Shown one piece after another: positions 33,918 to 42,558 of a DNA stretch of 64,000 nucleotides; positions within the stretch are counted from its first letter, which is position 1, and each line of letters starts with the position of its first letter. Source of the stretch: Rhodococcoides fascians A44A (GTDB lineage: Bacteria; Actinomycetota; Actinomycetes; Mycobacteriales; Mycobacteriaceae); NCBI RefSeq assembly GCF_000760735.1, contig NZ_JMEX01000008.1, forward strand, positions 1,946,042-2,010,041. Direction: 5' to 3'. The translations under genes and the position numbers were made by a program. A model generated the notes under the pieces. It did not search any database. It was not told the origin of the DNA and saw only the letters and a list, made by a program, of their open reading frames with translations.

Positions 33918-34012
33918 CGGGTCGTTCCGCAGGCTCCACTCCTGGCCTAATTGGGGTCGTTCCGCAGGCTCTACTCCTGCCTCCAACGGGTCGTTCCGCA
34001 GGCTCCACTCCT
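33918..34012. repeat. Three tandem copies of a dispersed 26-bp repeat
   Basis: The segment beginning GGGTCGTTCCGCAGGCTCCA recurs at 33918, 33953 and 33987, each 26 bp, separated by 8-9 unrelated bases (period 34-35). Copies two and three differ from the first by at most one base. They lie between ilvD and the end of the MFS gene. Related copies are at 9446, 42447 (reverse orientation, two units) and 55077 (reverse). Confidence 0.9.
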
Positions 34013-34018
34013 GCCCTC

Positions 34019-35473
34019 CTATATCTGCTCCCTCGGGCTCAGCGCCGGGGACGACGGGTCGCAGCTGTAGGTGGGGTTCTTGCGAGAAGGACTCCTGACC
34101 ATGACTGCGGCGATGAGGGAACCCACGACGAGCAGGCCGGCGCAGACGATCATGGCCGTGTGGAAGCCGTCGGAGAAGGTCTGGGGCCGGTCGTAGTCGG
34201 CGCCCGCGATTCCGACGAGGCCAGGTAGAGCGGCCACGGCCAGGAGCTGGCTGGTTCTGGCGACGGCATTGTTGACACCGGATGCTGTTCCTGCGCGGTC
34301 GGTGGACACGGCTCCCAGGACGGCGCCGGTGAGCGGCGCGACCAGGATCGACAAGCCGAGGCCGAAGACGACGACGGCAGGAAGCACGTCGACGAGGTAT
34401 GTCGATGCCGACCTAACTCCCGCCGCGGCCGGCGAGATACGGAGCATCAGCAGCAGTCCGGCGGCGGCGACCAACGGCCCGACAGTCATCGGCACACGGG
34501 GCCCGATGCGCTGCGCCACCCGTCCGGCCCGCGCGGAGAGCACGAGCATCAGAGCGGTGATCGGCAGAGTCGCCACACCTGCGGCGATCGGCGAATAGTC
34601 GAGTGCCAACTGAAGTTGCAGAATCAGCAGGAAGAACACTCCGCCGAGCGCCGCGTACACGGCGAACGTCACCAGGTTGGCCGCCAGGAAGACACGGGAC
34701 GCGAACAACGACGGCGGAATCAGCGGATTGGATGTCCGCAACTCGACGACGACGAACGCTCCGACCGCGAGTACGCCCGCCGCCACGACCCACCACGATG
34801 CGTCGATGAAGCCGTAGGTGAGCAGGCCGAGCGCGAGGGCGACGACACCTGCACCGGGGAGATCGAGTTTCCCCTCCGCGTGAGGGTCGCGGCTCTCGGG
34901 CACGTGCTTGACGGCCACCAGGACGACGGCGACAGCCAGCGGAATGTTCAGCAGGAAGACCGATCGCCACCCGGCCACGTCGACCAACCACCCGCCCAGC
35001 AGAGGCCCTACGGCGGACGCGACACCGCCGAGACCGGACCACAAGCCGATGGCGGCGCCCCGGTCGTCGGGATGAATGGACGCGGAGATCAACGCGAGGC
35101 TTCCCGGCGTCAGCAACGCCGCGCCGACGCCCTGCAGCAATCGCGCGGCGACGAGTACCTCGATGTTCGGCGCCAGACCGCACAGGACCGAGGCGACGGC
35201 GAACCAGATCGTGCCCCAGACGAAGACCGTCCGTCTGCCGAGGCGATCGCCGAGCGCACCGCCGAGCAGGATGAACGACGCCAACGTCAGGGTGTAGGCG
35301 CTGACGGTCCACTGCAGTCCCGAGACGCCGGATCCGAGATCCCGGCCGATGTCGGGCAGCGCCACGTTCACGACGGTCGCGTCGAGCATCGCCAGCGAGG
35401 ACCCCAGAACCGTCGCGGCGACGATCCAGCGTCCCCTCGGAGTCTTCAATCGGACCGAATCGGCCCCCGTCAT
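34019..35473 (-). CDS. DHA2-family (EmrB/QacA) MFS drug efflux pump
   Basis: A 484-residue protein with 14 predicted membrane helices. Early motif LDATVVNVALPDIGRDL is typical of DHA2, motif A is GDRLGRRT, and motif C is GGVASAVGPLLGGWLV. It should expel hydrophobic compounds using the proton gradient. The ATG at 35473 is preceded by two tandem 14-bp duplications that each carry an ATG. Downstream lies the repeat array. No local regulator gene such as TetR is present. Confidence 0.92.
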   Translation of the reverse strand: MTGADSVRLKTPRGRWIVAATVLGSSLAMLDATVVNVALPDIGRDLGSGVSGLQWTVSAYTLTLASFILLGGALGDRLGRRTVFVWGTIWFAVASVLCGLAPNIEVLVAARLLQGVGAALLTPGSLALISASIHPDDRGAAIGLWSGLGGVASAVGPLLGGWLVDVAGWRSVFLLNIPLAVAVVLVAVKHVPESRDPHAEGKLDLPGAGVVALALGLLTYGFIDASWWVVAAGVLAVGAFVVVELRTSNPLIPPSLFASRVFLAANLVTFAVYAALGGVFFLLILQLQLALDYSPIAAGVATLPITALMLVLSARAGRVAQRIGPRVPMTVGPLVAAAGLLLMLRISPAAAGVRSASTYLVDVLPAVVVFGLGLSILVAPLTGAVLGAVSTDRAGTASGVNNAVARTSQLLAVAALPGLVGIAGADYDRPQTFSDGFHTAMIVCAGLLVVGSLIAAVMVRSPSRKNPTYSCDPSSPALSPREQI

Positions 35474-35501
35474 GGAAGCACCGTCATGAAAGCACCGTCA
35501 T
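35470..35501 (-). other. Two chained five-codon ORFs before the MFS start
   Basis: A 14-bp tandem duplication places ATGACGGTGCTT at 35501 and 35487. Each reads a five-residue peptide (MTVLS, then MTVLP) whose stop overlaps the next ATG as ATGA; the second overlaps the MFS start at 35473. The arrangement would allow coupled re-initiation into the pump gene. No ribosome site is visible before the first ATG, so translation is unproven. Confidence 0.3.
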
Positions 35502-35521
35502 GACGGAAGTCTTGCACCGAT

Positions 35522-36139
35522 CTACAGATCTTCGACGCAGACGACGAAGTTGCGTTCCGGATAACGGAAACCGCTCGTCGCCTGGAGATCGCAGGAGTCG
35601 ACGTCGGTGGTTCCGCTGAGGATCTCCACGACGCGGACGGAATCGAACCCGGGCGATCCGCAGTCGATACGCTCGGGATCGTCGTCCATCGGAATGTCCA
35701 TGCAGCCGCCGATGACCCAGTCGATGTCCAGGCACAGTGCGCCCTGCTCGATGTCCGCGTACGTCTCGTAGTAGTACTGGTCGGCGTCGGAGATGCACTC
35801 GGCGTTGGTGGGAGCTTTGCCGATCACTTTGTAGTTCGAGTCGGCGCTCCCGCACGCGGCATTGTCGATGGTGGCGTCGTCGACAGTTCCCCCGAGGTCG
35901 ACGCATTCACCGATCTCGACGTCGATGTCGACGTCACCGCCCATGTCCTCACCTTCCTGCGCCGGCGCTTCGCCCGTCGTGGGCGCAGACGAGCTGGTCT
36001 GGGTGGTCGAGGTGACGAGTTCGTCGGCGGCCGGGATCGCCCGCGGAGTGACGGTGCTGCTACAGCCTGCGAGCACGACAGCGCTACATGCCAGCACAGC
36101 AATCGCTGCGCCGCGAAACTTCTCACTGAGGGAGAGCAT
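35522..36139 (-). CDS. Lipoprotein of unknown function (LppU-like)
   Basis: A 205-residue lipoprotein. The signal ends in LAGC with Cys26 lipidated, followed by a Thr/Ser/Glu-rich spacer (TSTTQTSSSAPTTGE). The globular part begins about residue 70 with IDVEIGECVDLGG and has six cysteines (ECVDL, AACGS, AECIS, ALCLD, GGCMD, IDCGS, later DSCDL, VVCVE), most in spaced pairs that suggest disulfides. This resembles mycobacterial LppU and related DUF proteins on the cell surface, whose role is not known. AAGGA lies 8 bases before the ATG. Confidence 0.75.
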   Translation of the reverse strand: MLSLSEKFRGAAIAVLACSAVVLAGCSSTVTPRAIPAADELVTSTTQTSSSAPTTGEAPAQEGEDMGGDVDIDVEIGECVDLGGTVDDATIDNAACGSADSNYKVIGKAPTNAECISDADQYYYETYADIEQGALCLDIDWVIGGCMDIPMDDDPERIDCGSPGFDSVRVVEILSGTTDVDSCDLQATSGFRYPERNFVVCVEDL

Positions 36140-36324
36140 TGACCGTTCCTTAGTTCTATGAAGGTGAGGACCCGAGCACGACAAGAATCGGATCAAAAAT
36201 ATCCCGTCCGTCCCGATTTCGTGAGACCAGGTGTGGCTCGAGTGAACGCTGGGGCGGACATTCACGATTACCTGCAGCGAAAGAAGGTACTCCTCGGCGG
36301 TTCCACTAGGGCAGTATTGCTCTC

Positions 36325-37368
36325 GTGGACCTCCCGATCGCGTGGCCGCTGCAACCGATGCTGGCCAAAGCCGCCAAGACCGTCCCCGCACAGCCGGAGG
36401 GCGGAGAGCCCGCATGGTCGTACGAGCCCAAGTGGGACGGCTTCCGTGCCATCGTCTTCCGCGACGGCGACGAGGTGATCCTCGGGTCGCGTGGCGGCAA
36501 GGACCTCGCCCGCTACTTCCCCGAGCTGGTCTCGGCCGTCCTGGCGGAACTGCCGGACAAGATCGTCGTCGACGGTGAGATCGTCGTGCCGCGGGAGCGG
36601 GACGGGCGTACAAGGCTGGACTGGGACGCGTTGTCCGAGCGCATCCACCCCGCCGATTCGCGAGTGCGCATGCTCGCGGAGAAGACACCGTCGATGTTCG
36701 TCGCGTTCGATCTTCTGGCGATCGGTTCGACCGACCTGACGGGTGAGCCGTTCTCCGTCCGTCGGGCAAAGCTGCTCGAGGTGATGGCAGGCGGTGATCG
36801 CTGCCAGGTCACCAGCACGACGGACGACGCGGCGACCGCGCAGGATTGGTTCGAGCGTTTCGAAGGCGCTGGGCTGGATGGAGTCGTTGCCAAGAAACTG
36901 GACGGGCTGTACCTGCCGAACAAGCGCGAGATGATCAAGATCAAACATGCCAGAACGGCCGACTGCGCGTTGATCGGATACCGAGTGCACAAATCCGGCA
37001 ACGGAATCGGATCGTTGCTGCTCGGCCTGTACGACAACGGCGAGCTTCGGATGATCGGCGGCGCGTCGGCGTTCACCGACAAGCGGCGCGTCGAAATCCT
37101 CGAAGAACTGCAGCCGTTGCGCACCGGGGAAGAACCGAAATCGGCCGAAGCCAACCGGTGGACGTCGAACAAGGACCGCAGTTGGGTGCCGCTGCGCATC
37201 GAGCGGGTCATCGAGGTCGCCTACGACCAGATGGAAGGTGAGCGTCTGCGGCACGCCGCACGCTTCCTACGGTGGCGACCGGACCGGGATCCGAAGTCCT
37301 GCACCTACGAACAGCTGGAAGTGCCCGTCAGCTACGACGTGGCCGACGTGATCGCCGGGGGCAAATAA
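36325..37368 (+). CDS. ligC: ATP-dependent DNA ligase LigC
   Basis: A 347-residue stand-alone ligase like M. tuberculosis Rv3731. Lys36 in EPKWDGFR is the adenylated residue. Later nucleotidyltransferase motifs are VDGEIVV, MFVAFDLLA, GLDGVVAKK and MIKIKH; the C-terminal OB domain ends near VIAGGK. It seals nicks in a Ku-independent or back-up repair route. GTG start at 36325. One base separates its stop from primC, so they form an operon. Confidence 0.93.
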   Translation: MDLPIAWPLQPMLAKAAKTVPAQPEGGEPAWSYEPKWDGFRAIVFRDGDEVILGSRGGKDLARYFPELVSAVLAELPDKIVVDGEIVVPRERDGRTRLDWDALSERIHPADSRVRMLAEKTPSMFVAFDLLAIGSTDLTGEPFSVRRAKLLEVMAGGDRCQVTSTTDDAATAQDWFERFEGAGLDGVVAKKLDGLYLPNKREMIKIKHARTADCALIGYRVHKSGNGIGSLLLGLYDNGELRMIGGASAFTDKRRVEILEELQPLRTGEEPKSAEANRWTSNKDRSWVPLRIERVIEVAYDQMEGERLRHAARFLRWRPDRDPKSCTYEQLEVPVSYDVADVIAGGK

Positions 37369-37369
37369 G

Positions 37370-38449
37370 ATGGCAGCGAAGACACCGCCCGCGTTCGTGC
37401 AGGCAGGTGACCGCGAGGTACGAGTCTCGAGCCCCGACCGCGTGATCTACGAGGCAACGGACATCACGCCGGAGATGACGAAACTGCAGGTGTGCGAGTA
37501 CTTCGCCGCCGTCGGTGAACCACTGTTGAGAGCGATCGGCACTCGACCGACCGCGATGGAACGGTGGCCCGACGGTTTCCGCGACGGGATGCGTCTCGCC
37601 CTCGGCCCGCAGGACAAGGAGGGCGACGGCTTCTATCAGAAGCGGCTGCCCAAGGGCGCTCCCGACTGGATCGAGACCGTGAAGATCGCCTTCCCCAGCC
37701 GCCGGACCGCGGAGGAACTGTGCCCCGGTGAACCGGCGTCCGCAGTGTGGGCCGCGCAGATGGGCACGTTGACGTTCCATCCCTGGCCGGTGCGACGCCC
37801 GGACGTCGACCATCCCGACGAGTTGCGGCTCGATCTCGACCCGCAGCCCGGGACGACGTTCGCCGACGCGCAGCGCGTGGCCGAGGTGACCCGTGAACTG
37901 CTGGAGGAGTTGGGGCTGAAGGGATACCCCAAGACCAGCGGCAACCGCGGCATCCACATCTACGTCAGGATCACGCCGTCGTACACGTTCGAGCAGGTGC
38001 GGCACGCCGCCATCGGGCTGGGACGTGAGCTGGAGCGCCGCGACGACGGGGTCACGACCAACTGGTGGAAGGAAGAGCGCGGGGAACGGATCTTCCTGGA
38101 CTTCAACCAGAACAACCGGGATCGGACCATCGCGAGCGCGTGGAGCCTACGGGCGAAGACCGGTGCGCCCGTGAGCACGCCGATGACGTGGGCGCACCTG
38201 GCCGGGATCTCCGACCCTCGCGAGTACAACCTGGTGACGATCCCCGACTACCTGTCCGACGGCGATCCGTGGGCGGACATGGACGAGCAGGCCTACTCGC
38301 TGGACCCGCTGCTGGAACTCTGGGAGACCCTGCCGGGCGGCGAACTCAACTTCCCGCCCGACTACCCCAAGATGCCCGGCGAACCTCCTCGCGTTCAACC
38401 GTCGAAAAAAGTCGCCGAGCACTGGGACGACGACGGCAACCGTCTGTGA
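37370..38449 (+). CDS. primC: Stand-alone primase-polymerase (PrimC / LigD POL-like)
   Basis: A 359-residue archaeo-eukaryotic primase-like polymerase. Metal ligands are Asp155 and Asp157 in LDLDP, followed by TSGNRGIHIYV and FLDFNQNNRDRTIASAWSLR, the same landmarks as the POL domain of LigD. It can extend or fill short gaps with ribonucleotides or deoxynucleotides. In mycobacteria PrimC (Rv3730c) works with LigC in gap-filling repair; the immediate adjacency here supports the same partnership. It ends 11 bases from the convergent nhaA. Confidence 0.92.
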   Translation: MAAKTPPAFVQAGDREVRVSSPDRVIYEATDITPEMTKLQVCEYFAAVGEPLLRAIGTRPTAMERWPDGFRDGMRLALGPQDKEGDGFYQKRLPKGAPDWIETVKIAFPSRRTAEELCPGEPASAVWAAQMGTLTFHPWPVRRPDVDHPDELRLDLDPQPGTTFADAQRVAEVTRELLEELGLKGYPKTSGNRGIHIYVRITPSYTFEQVRHAAIGLGRELERRDDGVTTNWWKEERGERIFLDFNQNNRDRTIASAWSLRAKTGAPVSTPMTWAHLAGISDPREYNLVTIPDYLSDGDPWADMDEQAYSLDPLLELWETLPGGELNFPPDYPKMPGEPPRVQPSKKVAEHWDDDGNRL

Positions 38450-38460
38450 GTGGAGCCGCG

Positions 38461-40356
38461 TCACGTCGAGGAGGTGCGGAGCTGCGTCAGTTCCCGGATG
38501 AGCGAGGCGGCATCGTAGGGCCCGGTGTGCCGGATCAAGTCGGTGTCCCCGCGGCCGAGATAGAACGTCGGCGTGCCCTCGACGTCGCTCGACGCGGCGT
38601 CGAGCTCGTCGTCCTCCACCCGAACCACGTAATCGCCGGTACGTAGGTCCTCGGAGAACCGGTCCATGTCGAGACCGAGATCCTCGGCATAGTCGTCGAT
38701 GTCGTCGGGGGTGAGTGCGTCGCTGTTCGCGAACAGGACGTCCGCCATCTCCCAGAACTTCCCCTGCGCCGACGCGGCTTCGCTGGCGTGGGCTGCGTAG
38801 CGCGCGTGCGGGTGGTAATCGTCGAGGGGCAAGTGCCGGAAGATGTATCGGACGTCGTCACCGAAGTGGGCTCGGACCTCCTTGATGCTTCCGGTTGCCT
38901 TGCTGCAGAACGGGCATTCGAAATCGCCGTACTCGACGATGGTCAAGGGTGCATCGACGGGACCACGGATGTGATCGCGCTTGGCGTTCACCGGTCGCAG
39001 GATCCGATGCGACACCTCCTGCTTGGGCGGATGGATGCGCGCGTCGATACGGAACAGCAGCCAGCCGAGCAGCGCCGCCACCACGGACGCGGCCAGCACG
39101 CCGACGCGTGCCTGGTCGGCGAGGAATTCGTCGTCGAGGGCGAGGTCGACGATGAACAGCGAGATCGTGAATCCGATTCCGGACAGTGCAGCACCGCCCG
39201 CGATGTGCGAGATCGTCAGACCGGGCGCCAGCGCCGACGGCTTCATCCTGGCGAAAACGGCTGCTGCACCCGTGATTCCGATGAGCTTGCCGACGACGAG
39301 TCCGACGACGATGCCCCACGTCAACGGCGACGTGGCGGCGGCACGCAGGGTCTCGCCGCTGAGGACGACGCCCGCATTGGCGAGCGCGAAGATCGGCACG
39401 ATCAGGAACGCGGTGTAGGGCTGATACAACCGCATCAGACGCTCGTTGACGGACACGGCCTGGTCCAGGCCCAGCCTCGCGGCGCGGGCGTACTCGGGAT
39501 TGGGTGACTGGCGGAACGCTCGGGTGAGGTCGGCTGCGCGTTCCACTTCGCTGCGCCTCGGCGGGTAGACCGGCAGGATGAGTGCGATCATGACGCCGGC
39601 GAGAGTGGCGTGCACGCCCGACTCGTGGAAGGCCACCCAGGTGGCCAGTGCGACGACCAGATAACCGATCCCGCGCCACACCTGCATGCGTCGGAGCAGC
39701 GCGATCGCGGCCAGGCCGACGAACGCCAGAATCAACGGAACGATCTCGACCTTGTCGGTGTAGAAGAACGCGATGATGGCGAGCGCACCGACGTCGTCGG
39801 CGACGGCGAGCGTCAGCAGGAAGATGCGTAGACGGGCGGCCTTCTTCGGTCCGATGACGGCCAGTGCGCCGAGAACGAACGCGGTGTCGGTGGAGATGAC
39901 GACGCCCCAGGCGCCTGCGGCCTCACCGGATGGATTGAGGATCAGGAACAGAACAGCGGGGACGGCGAGACCGGCGAGCGCCGCGACGATCGGGATGCTC
40001 GCGCGTGAGCGATCGGTGAGCTCGCCCATCGCGAATTCGCGTTTGACCTCCAGGCCGACGACGAAGAAGAACAACGCCATCAAGCCGTCGTTGACCCAGT
40101 GCGCGAGGTCGAGCGAGATGCCGTGGCCACCCACGGTGATCGAGAGTTCGGTGTGCCAGAAGCTCTGATAGGTGTCGCCGAAGGGCGAGTTGGCCCACAG
40201 GAGTGCGAGTAGGGTCGCCCCGAGAAGGAAACCGGCGGCAAGGGTCTCGCTACCCCCTGCACCGCGAGTTGCGGCACCGTGTCCCGGGCCGAGGGAGTCG
40301 GTGATGCGCTGGGCCAACCGTCGCACGGGTGAGACGGTCGGTGTCATGTCGGCCAT
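38461..40356 (-). CDS. nhaA: NhaA Na+/H+ antiporter fused to a DsbA-like thioredoxin domain
   Basis: A 631-residue fusion. Residues 30-440 are a complete NhaA: Asp157 (STDTAF) and the ion-binding pair Asp187-Asp188 (AVADDVGA) correspond to Asp133 and Asp163-164 of E. coli. Residues 455-631 are a thioredoxin-fold domain of DsbA/DSBA-like type with Cys481-Pro-Phe-Cys484 (FECPFCSK) and the cis-proline region EGTPTFYLG. The redox domain follows the last helix and could face either side. An alternative ATG lies three codons in. Such fusions are known in actinobacteria but the reason is unknown. Confidence 0.92.
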   Translation of the reverse strand: MADMTPTVSPVRRLAQRITDSLGPGHGAATRGAGGSETLAAGFLLGATLLALLWANSPFGDTYQSFWHTELSITVGGHGISLDLAHWVNDGLMALFFFVVGLEVKREFAMGELTDRSRASIPIVAALAGLAVPAVLFLILNPSGEAAGAWGVVISTDTAFVLGALAVIGPKKAARLRIFLLTLAVADDVGALAIIAFFYTDKVEIVPLILAFVGLAAIALLRRMQVWRGIGYLVVALATWVAFHESGVHATLAGVMIALILPVYPPRRSEVERAADLTRAFRQSPNPEYARAARLGLDQAVSVNERLMRLYQPYTAFLIVPIFALANAGVVLSGETLRAAATSPLTWGIVVGLVVGKLIGITGAAAVFARMKPSALAPGLTISHIAGGAALSGIGFTISLFIVDLALDDEFLADQARVGVLAASVVAALLGWLLFRIDARIHPPKQEVSHRILRPVNAKRDHIRGPVDAPLTIVEYGDFECPFCSKATGSIKEVRAHFGDDVRYIFRHLPLDDYHPHARYAAHASEAASAQGKFWEMADVLFANSDALTPDDIDDYAEDLGLDMDRFSEDLRTGDYVVRVEDDELDAASSDVEGTPTFYLGRGDTDLIRHTGPYDAASLIRELTQLRTSST

Positions 40357-40629
40357 CAGGCGCGGGGTCCGGGGATTGCAAGCGTGCTCATCGGTTGAAG
40401 AAATCCCCTCGATCGGTGGTCCAGCTGGTGGACCTGACTCTCCGCAGCGTGTGTTCGGTCGCTGCGCACACCACGCAACGCGCCGACGGTAGGAAAGCTT
40501 CCACCGTTACGGCACCTCGTGACCGTATCGTGACTACTCTGTTATCTCCGACGTACCGAAACCGACGGGATACCGTCATATTCGCAGTCGAGCATTGGTG
40601 GGCCTGAAGTCGACCAAGGCACCTGAGCA

Positions 40630-41688
40630 ATGAAAGTCGGGATCATGCGTGCTTTGATCTGCCGCAAATGCGGTCAGAAACTCTCGTTCGAGAACTCGCT
40701 GTGCCTCAGCTGCCACAGTGCGCTGGGATTCCACCTTCCCACCCGCGCCCTGCTGCCGCTCCCGGACACGGACGGTGACGGCGCCGCCGAGATCGACATC
40801 ACCACACCCGGCAGCGATGTCGATGTCACCTGGAAGGTGTGCGCCAACCTGAGCACAGCCAGGTGCAACTGGCTCGTCGACACCTCGACCGGCGAGGAAC
40901 TCTGCTTCTCGTGCCGACTCACCAGGACGCGCCCCGCGGACGACGACGTCGACGCGATGGTCGCCTACGCCGACGCGGAGACGAACAAGCGTCGGGTCAT
41001 CCTCGAGCTCACCGAGCTGGGTCTCCCGATCGACGGGCGTGACAAGGACCCGGAGACCGGTCTCGCCTTCGACCTGCTGTCGAGCGCCAACACGCAGGTG
41101 ATGACCGGCCACGCCAACGGACTGGTGACGCTCGACCTGGCCGAGGGCGACGACGTCCACCGCGAACAGCTCCGAGTGTCGATGTCCGAGCCGTACCGCA
41201 CTCTCGTCGGACACTTCCGGCACGAGATCGGCCATTACTTCCAGATGGTCCTCGTCGGAACGGGCGAACACCGACCGCGGTTCGAGGAACTGTTCGGCGA
41301 CCCGGACACCGACTATCAGGCCGCCCTGGACCGGCACTACAACGAGGGTGCGCCGGAGAACTGGGAGGACGATTACGTCTCGTCCTACGCGACGATGCAC
41401 CCGGCGGAGGACTGGGCCGAGACGTTCGCCCACTACCTGCACATTCGTGACACGCTCGACACCGCGGCAGCCTTCGGTATGGCCCCGGCCGGATCGACGC
41501 TGGACAGCCCACTACCGGGCGACGTCGGTTTCGACCAGATCGTGGAGTGGTGGCTACCGCTGTCCTGGGCGCTCAACCAGATCAACCGCTCGATGGGCCA
41601 CCAGGATCTGTACCCGTTCGTGTTGCCGCCCACAGTGCTGGACAAAATGCGATACGTGCACCAGCTCATCGCGCCCAGCGAACTCTGA
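40630..41688 (+). CDS. Zinc-ribbon metallopeptidase-like protein
   Basis: A 352-residue protein. The N-terminus has a four-cysteine zinc ribbon (Cys11, 14, 25, 28 in CRKCG and CLSCHS), and another cysteine set lies at 72-95 (VCAN, RCNW, CFSC). The peptidase signature HEIGH is at 198-202 (His198, Glu199, His202), and a downstream acidic/His region HPAEDWAETFAHYLHIRD may give the third ligand. It fits the putative zinc-binding metallopeptidase family (Peptidase_Mx type). No signal peptide is seen, so it is cytoplasmic. ATG 40645 is an alternative start. Confidence 0.85.
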   Translation: MKVGIMRALICRKCGQKLSFENSLCLSCHSALGFHLPTRALLPLPDTDGDGAAEIDITTPGSDVDVTWKVCANLSTARCNWLVDTSTGEELCFSCRLTRTRPADDDVDAMVAYADAETNKRRVILELTELGLPIDGRDKDPETGLAFDLLSSANTQVMTGHANGLVTLDLAEGDDVHREQLRVSMSEPYRTLVGHFRHEIGHYFQMVLVGTGEHRPRFEELFGDPDTDYQAALDRHYNEGAPENWEDDYVSSYATMHPAEDWAETFAHYLHIRDTLDTAAAFGMAPAGSTLDSPLPGDVGFDQIVEWWLPLSWALNQINRSMGHQDLYPFVLPPTVLDKMRYVHQLIAPSEL

Positions 41689-41708
41689 GTCGTAAAATCT
41701 CGGCGGAG

Positions 41709-42548
41709 GTGGTTCTCATCAGTGAGCAGGTTCTCGGCGCGGACGTCACCACGACGACCGGAGCCGACTTCGATCTGAGTCAGCGCCTGGCGGCGGTGGC
41801 CAGGGAACTTCGCCGCGAGCACGGAGACCCCGACCGGACACTGGCGGCCATCACCGAATCGGCCGTCATGAACGTCCCGGCCGCCGAAGCAGCGAGCATC
41901 ACGACGGTGCTCCGCGGCAAATTCGTCCACAGCGCCGCACTGACCGGTGACCTCGCCGGTCAGTGCGACGCAATTCAGCAGCAGATCGGTGAAGGGCCGT
42001 GCCTGGAGTCGGCCGTCGAGCAGCGGACCATCCGGATCGACGACATGGATTCCGACCGACGCTGGCCACGGTTCGCTGCCGCCGCGTCGGCGCTGGGAGT
42101 GCGCAGCATGATCTGCTTCCAGCTGTACGTCGAGGGCTACAACTTCGGTGCGCTCAACCTGCACTCCACCCGTCACGACGCGTTCGGGGAGGACGCCGAG
42201 TCGATCGGCTCGCTGTTCGCCGCGCACGCTGCCATCGCGTTCTCCAGCGCCAAGGAGGAACAGCAGATTCGTGCCGCGCTGACCTCACGCGACATCATCG
42301 GCCAGGCCAAGGGCATGCTGATGGAGCGCTACAAGTTGGGTGCTCAGGAGGCGTTCGCGCTGCTCTCCAGGCTCTCGCAGGAGACCAACACGCGTCTGGC
42401 CGAACTGGCGGGCAAGGTCGTCGCCGACGCCGAGAGCTACGCCGGAGTGGAGCCTGCAGGAACGACCAGGAAGAGGGCCGTGGAGCCTGCAGGAACGACC
42501 AGGAAGAGGGCCGTGGAGCCAGGAGCGAAAAAGAAGGCCGAAGGCTGA
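41709..42548 (+). CDS. GAF-ANTAR RNA-binding regulator
   Basis: A protein of about 279 residues. A GAF sensor domain (about 20-170, with GEGPCLESAVEQ and RSMICFQLYVEG) is followed by an ANTAR domain (IRAALTSRDIIGQAKGMLM, then YKLGAQEAFALLSRLSQETN). ANTAR proteins bind paired hairpins in nascent RNA and prevent termination. The tail has two copies of an 11-residue unit VEPAGTTRKRA and a partial third, encoded by the dispersed repeat in reverse orientation. The start is uncertain: GTG 41709 is the first in-frame candidate after the previous gene, but the ribosome site GGAGG overlaps it. Confidence 0.85.
   Translation: MVLISEQVLGADVTTTTGADFDLSQRLAAVARELRREHGDPDRTLAAITESAVMNVPAAEAASITTVLRGKFVHSAALTGDLAGQCDAIQQQIGEGPCLESAVEQRTIRIDDMDSDRRWPRFAAAASALGVRSMICFQLYVEGYNFGALNLHSTRHDAFGEDAESIGSLFAAHAAIAFSSAKEEQQIRAALTSRDIIGQAKGMLMERYKLGAQEAFALLSRLSQETNTRLAELAGKVVADAESYAGVEPAGTTRKRAVEPAGTTRKRAVEPGAKKKAEG
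42447..42527. repeat. Dispersed repeat in the coding tail of the ANTAR gene (33-bp units)
   Basis: Two exact 33-bp units start at 42447 and 42480 (GTGGAGCCTGCAGGAACGAC), then a partial one at 42513. The reverse complement of each contains GGTCGTTCCTGCAGGCTCCA, which is the core of the 33918 array with one inserted base. The period is a multiple of three, so the repeat stays in frame and adds a basic tail. Confidence 0.85.
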
Positions 42549-42558
42549 TCGGTATCGG

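Noticed and set aside
33918..34012. Small CRISPR array
   Set aside because: Gaps between the copies are only 8-9 bases, too short for spacers, and related copies occur elsewhere without array form.
32381..34228. Long plus-strand frame opposite ilvD
   Set aside because: It runs antisense to ilvD and through the intergenic repeats, with no domain features.
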